Below are positions 58,974 through 64,000 of a stretch of 64,000 bases of DNA, piece after piece. Below the pieces are notes generated by a model. It did no database searches. It had not been told where the DNA came from and worked only from the letters and a program-made list of their open reading frames with translations. Position numbers and translations under genes: made by a program. The first letter of the stretch is position 1. Each line of letters starts with the position of its first letter. Source of the DNA: Adineta ricciae (Eukaryota > Rotifera > Eurotatoria > Adinetida > Adinetidae); assembly GCA_905250025.1 (NCBI GenBank), contig CAJNOJ010000022.1:63707-127706 (forward strand), given 5' to 3'.

Positions 58974-60263
58974 TTAATAGCACCGTTCATATTGAGCGTA
59001 GATCGATGAATCCATACTGGATAATAGTTTATCGGTGATACTTTCGAGAATGAAATTAGGATTTTCATTCGTTGCACTGGAAGTGATGATGGAATGATCG
59101 ATCGAGTCGACGATAGCACGAAGATCGTTCTGTAGATTTTTATCAAGCTGCTCTGTCGAGCTTGTACGAGGTAAATCAGCGTAAGAGTCTTCGTTATTTG
59201 CTGAAGGCAACGAGTCATCGTGGGTAGAGTGTGGAATATATGAATTAGGACGTTGACGACGATAGAGATGATTGTCTCGATTTGACGTTAACCGGTAGGT
59301 ATCGTTACTAATTCGAATAAAATTTGTTTTCTCTAATGTATTCGGTGTCGACAGTTGCGTGGGAATGCGTTTTTCGATCTTCTTAATAATAGCTGCAGAA
59401 GACTGACGAGATTTCGTTGTTATAATCGGTCGGTTATTGACATGATCTTTCGGACGACGTTCCGCACTTTGTACACGATGAAAATGAACCGTAGCTGATT
59501 GACTCAGCGTTTGATAGGATACTTGCCTATCTGTTGATTCGAATGAAACAATCGACAATCGATAGGGCTGAATGGATGCCCGCGATTCATTGAAAGATTC
59601 TGTTGATAGAAGTTCTAAATTTGACGATGTATCTTTTGACCGCGATAGTTGATGTTCATTTGATTCGATGTGGTTATCTGAAAAGATTCCACTCGATGAG
59701 GAGTCGTTATTGCCCATGGATGATGACGAATGAGTGCGAGTAAGGGATAATGAACGTTTACTACATCGACGTGAAGAATTCGATTGAGAATCAAGTAAAC
59801 ATTGATCAGACGCATTGGATTGTTTTCGAATAGAACTAGTCGAACGAGAGAACTCATTCGGAGTAGATATACGTGGTAAAACAAGGAGATCCGACGTATG
59901 GGAAGCTTTCTTACGTAACTTTGATGGTGCTGTACAAATGGATAGAGGGGCGGTCAACGGATTATATTTACGAATCGATGCTTCTTGACGTATAGATCCG
60001 AAACTATTTGTCTGACGAAAGATTGTGTTAACTGGTGAAATAGTAGCAGTTTTGTCACGTCGTGTACTAAAGCTTGGTAGCTGGTACTGTGTTACAAAAT
60101 TTGTAGAATTCCTCTCGCTGGATCGATGTGGTGTAGTTGAATGTGATGATGATAATGAAACCAATTGAGATTGTTTTTCTTGATCGCGTTTGTGCGCAGC
60201 ATTCGCCAGAGAGCCGAACCATTTCCTTGGCACCAAAGTCCATCGTTTTTTCGATGTCATCAT
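58974..60263 (-). CDS. uncharacterised Ser-rich disordered protein, 429 aa
   Basis: Single-exon frame of 429 codons starting MMTSKKRWTLVPRKWFGSL. Extremely rich in Ser, Thr, Arg and Asn with many basic-Ser motifs (RRCSKRSLSLTRTHS, RRQRPNSYI). A short conserved-looking motif SSSSGIFSD occurs mid-protein, and the C-terminus is better ordered (LQNDLRAIVDSIDHSI and ILESITDKLLSSMDSS). No membrane segment or catalytic domain. The length without stops in AT-rich DNA and normal amino-acid use support a real gene. A phosphoregulated scaffold or adaptor is possible, but this is a guess from composition only. No family recognised. Confidence 0.7.
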   Translation of the reverse strand: MMTSKKRWTLVPRKWFGSLANAAHKRDQEKQSQLVSLSSSHSTTPHRSSERNSTNFVTQYQLPSFSTRRDKTATISPVNTIFRQTNSFGSIRQEASIRKYNPLTAPLSICTAPSKLRKKASHTSDLLVLPRISTPNEFSRSTSSIRKQSNASDQCLLDSQSNSSRRCSKRSLSLTRTHSSSSMGNNDSSSSGIFSDNHIESNEHQLSRSKDTSSNLELLSTESFNESRASIQPYRLSIVSFESTDRQVSYQTLSQSATVHFHRVQSAERRPKDHVNNRPIITTKSRQSSAAIIKKIEKRIPTQLSTPNTLEKTNFIRISNDTYRLTSNRDNHLYRRQRPNSYIPHSTHDDSLPSANNEDSYADLPRTSSTEQLDKNLQNDLRAIVDSIDHSIITSSATNENPNFILESITDKLLSSMDSSIYAQYERCY

Positions 60264-60780
60264 AATGTTAAGAAATGAATCCCAACGTTACAATGAGAAA
60301 AAGAAATTGCACTTCACTCGATATTATTTTTACTTTCTAATCGATAAATAAGAGTGAACTCAATGTCTCGGATCGTATGGAGTGCAACAAAAAAAAGGAA
60401 TTTGAACAGAACATTTACATTCTAATTGGAGTAAATGGACGAGAAAAAGAAACGCTCGTATGATTGAAATACAAACATTTGAAGAAGACTAACAATTCGA
60501 GTTCTCTTCTGTTTATAGTGTTTGTCAGAAGACTTGCTTTTTTCTTCTCACGAATTCTCCGATTTGCATATCGAACAATTTTGATCATCTTTTTCAATCT
60601 CCAAGTATTACATTTGACGTTTTATTATGCATACATACAAAAATAAGTATATTTATATATAGGGGAAATCAGAAATTATACTCGGCAGAAGTAAAAAGAG
60701 ACCGGCTCGAGATACTCTAAGTATTTACGTATACTGAGTATAAGAAAAGAAAGCTTATGCGAATTGAAATTCATGAAATG
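60264..60780. other. spacer between two minus-strand orphans
   Basis: AT-rich, no gene seen. Probably promoter of the Ser-rich gene and 3' UTR of the membrane protein gene. Confidence 0.5.
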
Positions 60781-61509
60781 TCAATGACGTTGATGGCTTT
60801 TTTGATAAACATTGGAAGTCATTACCAGCTGATGTTGAGGATTGTTCACAGAATTATGACTTTGATTCAAATGCATAGACGACGACACTTTTGATGGTGA
60901 TAAAGGAGTTTGTTTACTATAATTAGAATATGTACTGTCAGTTAAACTATGATTATTATTCTGCGAATACATCTGTATTTCGGCGTCACTGGTTGTTCGT
61001 GGCGGACGATGTTGATGATCATATCTGTGCATTGCTGTGACATGAGACACTTCGTGCGAAGTTGTTGGTTCCCGTTCACCATGATGCCGCCGATGTCGTT
61101 GACGTCCTCGATTTGTTGCCTGTTGATTGCTTTCATTGGATTCGTCAACGACATTTTTTAAACAGAATATAAAAACTAAAGCAAGAATAACACCGGTAAC
61201 TACTGATACACCGAGAACAACACCACCACCAATCACTCCCGACGCACTTCCTTTGACTAAACCTGTTAAAAATATGGAAATAGAACATCGTTAGGCATGA
61301 AATTTCAAACCATAAATGAGTGCAGCCAATCCACCGACAAGTCCCACGGCAACAAAAAGACCCAGTATAGATACACATGCTTCCGTACTTGATGAACGTT
61401 GGCCACCGTTTTTTTGCTTGGAAAAAAATATCATAGTAATGAGAATGAAAACGACTAAACTTCTAAAGATAATATAATGTAATTTTATGCGTGTGAAAGA
61501 CTTTCTCAT
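60781..61509 (-). CDS. uncharacterised membrane protein with two or three hydrophobic segments, 226 aa
   Basis: Exons 61311-61509 and 60781-61262 on the minus strand, phases agree. Hydrophobic segments: residues about 12-29 (IIFRSLVVFILITMIFF, signal anchor or signal peptide), about 45-68 (CVSILGLFVAVGLVGGLAAL) and about 75-100 (VIGGGVVLGVSVVTGVILAL). The last two are Gly/Val-rich with GxxxG-like spacing. A cytoplasmic or luminal tail of about 125 residues is His/Arg/Ser/Gln-rich (RGRQRHRRHHGER, SKQTPLSPSK). No family recognised. An acceptor-like tttttttccaag at about 61419 means the true start could be in a missed upstream exon, which would remove the first hydrophobic segment. Confidence 0.6.
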
Positions 61510-62785
61510 GTACCTCTACTCTATTTCAGGTCCAACTTACATGTGATAAATTTTTTTCTCTCCAATTGCACTTATCTAAGACAAAGGCCGGCGTTCAAGT
61601 GCCGCTTCTTCTTGTTTTCCTCTTCTTCGTTTCTTCAACAGTGATTGTCAGGTTTTTTAACTTCAAATATTTTCTTCTATCGTTTCTTTCTCTTTGTCAT
61701 TTCTTTCTTTAGTTAAAAATAGACAATTATTTCATTCATTCTCAATTTCTCTTCCTATTCTTCATTTTCTAGTATATCTATATATGTTTTCTTTATTTGA
61801 GAAATTTTAATTTTTAATAGAAGAATGAAGAAAAAAGAAGAATTTCTCTCCTCATACTCATTTATACTTCGTTTTCCTATGCCGTCAGTACCATTGTGTA
61901 TTGTATCACCGTTGACGAAAGGAGACAAATTTTCATCAGGTGGTCAATATTGACTTAGGAAGATCGAGTTTTCTACTATGATATTAATTTTATTCAAATA
62001 AGATTTTTTGCTTTGATTCAGTTCAGTTTTTCAAGATGCTATTTAAACAATCTATATGAATGAGATTGGCCGATATGTGTAAATTTACATTCAATCAAAT
62101 ATCGTGATTATCGTTTGTTTTTTCACTGATGAATAAGAAACCAACGAACAGGGTTGTTACGTTTGTATGTTTTTCGAGATAAATGATGACTATAAATTGC
62201 CCGACATATGTGAACCATGCTTATGAAACAAGAAAACTATGAGCACGTGAAGATTCTATACGTTAATATTGATTACACTGATGAATGGATACTCTGTTTC
62301 TCAAAAACGAAAACTGGACCAAGCGGCGCCTGTTTTTAAAAACCAGTGCTGTACAAAACCACATGAACTCCTTTCATAAGGGTACACTCACTTCCTCACA
62401 AATCGAATGAATTGTCTGACAGACGTAGTGCTACGGCAAAGAGCGAACAAGCTCTTGAATAGAAATAGAAAACTATCCAGACGAAACTAATTTGGAATAT
62501 ACATCGTTGTCCTCAGCGGTTATCATGAGCCTGGTTCTACAACAGTCGTTGGGAGATTGTGACTGATAAATGTCATGAAAAAGATCGTGATTTTATTTAT
62601 TTAACAATAAAAAGTGGATTTAACGGAACAGTTTTGTGAGGTTTATTCCTTCTTCTTTTTATTTGAGTCAGTTGAATTGACTTGTTCTTGACGTCGCTTT
62701 TTTATTGTTTTTATATAAAGCCGAATTAAATAAATTGATTCATATAACCAAATACTCTAGAAGAGATAATCATCAACAACTCTCA
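61510..62785. other. spacer, no gene seen
   Basis: T-rich on the plus strand, then mixed AT-rich DNA. AATAAA-like signals on the minus strand near 62700-62730 fit the TMEM18 3' end. No coding exon supported. Confidence 0.5.
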
Positions 62786-63307
62786 TCAAACTTCATCTTT
62801 CTTTCTTACAACAATAACACAGCAATTGATAATAACTGGTAAAGATAAAACAGTTGAAATAAACATTCCTTGACTATCGAAGTGTTGATCTTCAGCAAAT
62901 AATCTATGATGATGCAATTTCAAATATTTCGCGATACTAAAAATCTGCAGTGACTTACTGCCATTTTTTTGCTGCTAATTCATTAATATATTCCGCACAG
63001 TAAATGCACGAGACTAAAAATAATGCATTAAACATGTATGTGATTCTCAATACAAACAGAGTTAAACATACGAAGTGCGAGAAAAATCAGGACTTGAATA
63101 TTCACGTGTCCCCGAGTTAAAATGATAATCAATAAACAGATAACATGAAAACCACCCAGTGCAATGAGCCATGGTTCGTACCAATTGATCTATGAAACAA
63201 TGAAGAATTCGCAGTGACTGCTAAGAAATGAATATTACCATGCGAAGAAACTGCCAGTAACTTGTAATGTTCGTTGTTTCAATGAACGATTCATGCATAT
63301 TTTTCAT
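62786..63307 (-). CDS. TMEM18: TMEM18, transmembrane protein 18
   Basis: Four exons on the minus strand: 63239-63307, 63072-63189, 62959-63013, 62786-62903 (119 residues; human 140). Recognised by NWYEPWLIALGGFHVICLL, SCIYCAEYINELAAKKWQ, LFAEDQHFDSQGMFIS and a last hydrophobic helix before the basic tail RKKDEV. The family has several membrane helices in the inner nuclear membrane, and its human locus is associated with body mass. The last intron ends at the acceptor catcatag (AG 62904-62905), which restores the conserved W-Q-L-F junction. An earlier AG would give a 22-nt intron and an unrelated insertion. It starts 105 nt after the NSA2 stop. Confidence 0.9.
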
Positions 63308-63375
63308 CTCTTCGAAAACGAAAAAGAAGATTTAGATTTCGTATAGCGTTTTGTTTCAATTCGAAATCTTTTATT
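63308..63375 (-). promoter_or_regulatory. poly(A) signal and AG acceptor between NSA2 and TMEM18
   Basis: Minus-strand AATAAA at 63370-63375, then cttctttttcgttttcgaag with AGs at 63310-63311 and 63308-63309 directly before the TMEM18 ATG (63307). Candidate intercistronic trans-splice site in a 105-nt gap; inference. Confidence 0.45.
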
Positions 63376-63412
63376 TTGAACAAAAAAGTAACCACTTTTA
63401 ACAAGAAAAAGA

Positions 63413-64000
63413 TTACACTAAAAGTACAGCATTGATACATCCATCATTTTCCGGATGATTCGTCACTTGCGCATACTTTCCCCAGACGACTTTACCACCT
63501 TGTGTCACCATACCAAGTTCACTAACATTCACCTAAATAGAAGTAAATAGATGCATAATGGACGAGGATGCCTTCTGAAAGCATTACCTCGAGTACTGTT
63601 CCTTTAGTGATAACGCCCAAAGAGGTGTACAATGGTGAGCTTGGATTTTTCTTCACACCAATGATTGGCAATTGAAAAGTGGCTTTTAATTCTGGATGTG
63701 TTACGTGTGCTTTGGTAAATCGAAGTGCCTACAATGAAATTGTTTTCGAAAGCTCGTTGACGAGAAAAGTCTAGAAAGTTTTACCATAGGACGAATGAAT
63801 CGTTCATATTTTGGGGGCTTTCGCGTAAAACCTTCACCAACAAAACAAGGCTTAGTTACCAAGCGTTTCCATGCTTTCTCTACAAAAACAGAACACTTGA
63901 GTTCTTCCATTTAACCCGTAAAAATGTTCTAACTTCGTCGTTTTCCTGATTGAACAACACGGAACACTTCAGCTTCACTAACAGCTTTCACTTTCGGAAT
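63413..64000 (-). CDS. NSA2: NSA2/TINP1 ribosome biogenesis factor, C-terminal part
   Basis: Four exons on the minus strand: 63934-64000 (cut by the window edge), 63785-63879, 63588-63728, 63413-63532. Translation reads [109 protein letters not shown] and [11 protein letters not shown], matching the NSA2 C-terminal half almost residue by residue (eS8-like fold). NSA2 is a nucleolar factor of late 60S assembly, needed for 27S pre-rRNA processing. The N-terminal half lies to the right of the window. TMEM18 follows 105 nt downstream on the same strand. Confidence 0.96.

Noticed and set aside
62937..62958. A 22-nt mini-intron in TMEM18
   Set aside because: It would insert about eleven unrelated residues. 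The later acceptor at 62904-62905 gives a normal 55-nt intron and restores the conserved W-Q-L-F junction.

Overview
The window is compact, intron-rich animal nuclear DNA. Protein families are clearly metazoan (MARK/PAR-1, FMR1, kaptin, WDR54, U1-70K, PSMA3, glycogen phosphorylase, PHF3/DIDO-type SPOC protein). Almost all introns are about 45-70 nt with GT..AG ends, intergenic DNA is T/A-rich, and there are no transposons, rRNA, tRNA or CRISPR. Short introns, closely packed tandem genes with splice-acceptor-like sites just before start codons, and a plant/protist-type plasma-membrane proton pump among ordinary animal genes together suggest a bdelloid rotifer. That identification is inference, not proof. 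Exons were joined by eye from reading-frame continuity, splice consensus and family conservation. In every multi-exon model the summed exon length fits the frame, except SNRNP70.

Layout. 1-2783: 3' half of a MARK/PAR-1 kinase (+). 4239-7970: WDR36/UTP21 and HSD17B8 (+), an operon-like pair. 9643-13318: a 12-exon P3A-type H+-ATPase (+), then an orphan coiled-coil gene (-). 15339-19729: PIM-like kinase (+) with two possible first exons. 20525-22007: a small hydrophilin-like protein and a small PPxY membrane protein (+). 22743-25375: FMR1/FXR (+). 28031-28317: a tiny two-exon gene (+). 29273-32380: RPS18 then SNRNP70 on the minus strand. This part has an N and a perfect 221-bp flanking duplication, plus a frameshift in the SNRNP70 coding sequence. 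32918-34378: WDR54 (+). 35936-37430: a diacylglycerol kinase (-). 38720-39914: PSMA3 (-), divergent from KPTN (40239-41898, +), which is followed 52 nt later by SMU1 (41951-44015, +). 44282-47636: glycogen phosphorylase (-). 48252-51160: type II transmembrane EGF/serine protease (-). 52473-56760: PHD/TFIIS-M/SPOC protein of the PHF3/DIDO group (-). About 58024-58770: decayed C2H2 zinc-finger remnants (-). 58974-61509: a Ser-rich orphan and a multi-pass membrane orphan (-). 62786-64000: TMEM18 and the 3' end of NSA2 (-).

Functional themes are RNA and ribosome work (WDR36, RPS18, NSA2, SNRNP70, SMU1, FMR1), signalling and nutrient sensing (MARK, PIM, DGK, KPTN), and metabolism (HSD17B8, glycogen phosphorylase). 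Four close tandem pairs (WDR36-HSD17B8, RPS18-SNRNP70, KPTN-SMU1, NSA2-TMEM18) have 52-159 nt between stop and start, with a pyrimidine-rich AG acceptor before the downstream start. They look like operons resolved by spliced-leader trans-splicing. The other strong points are the proton pump, a KH1 loop change in FMR1, an enlarged adenine loop in glycogen phosphorylase, and a protease with an intact triad but a lost S1 pocket.
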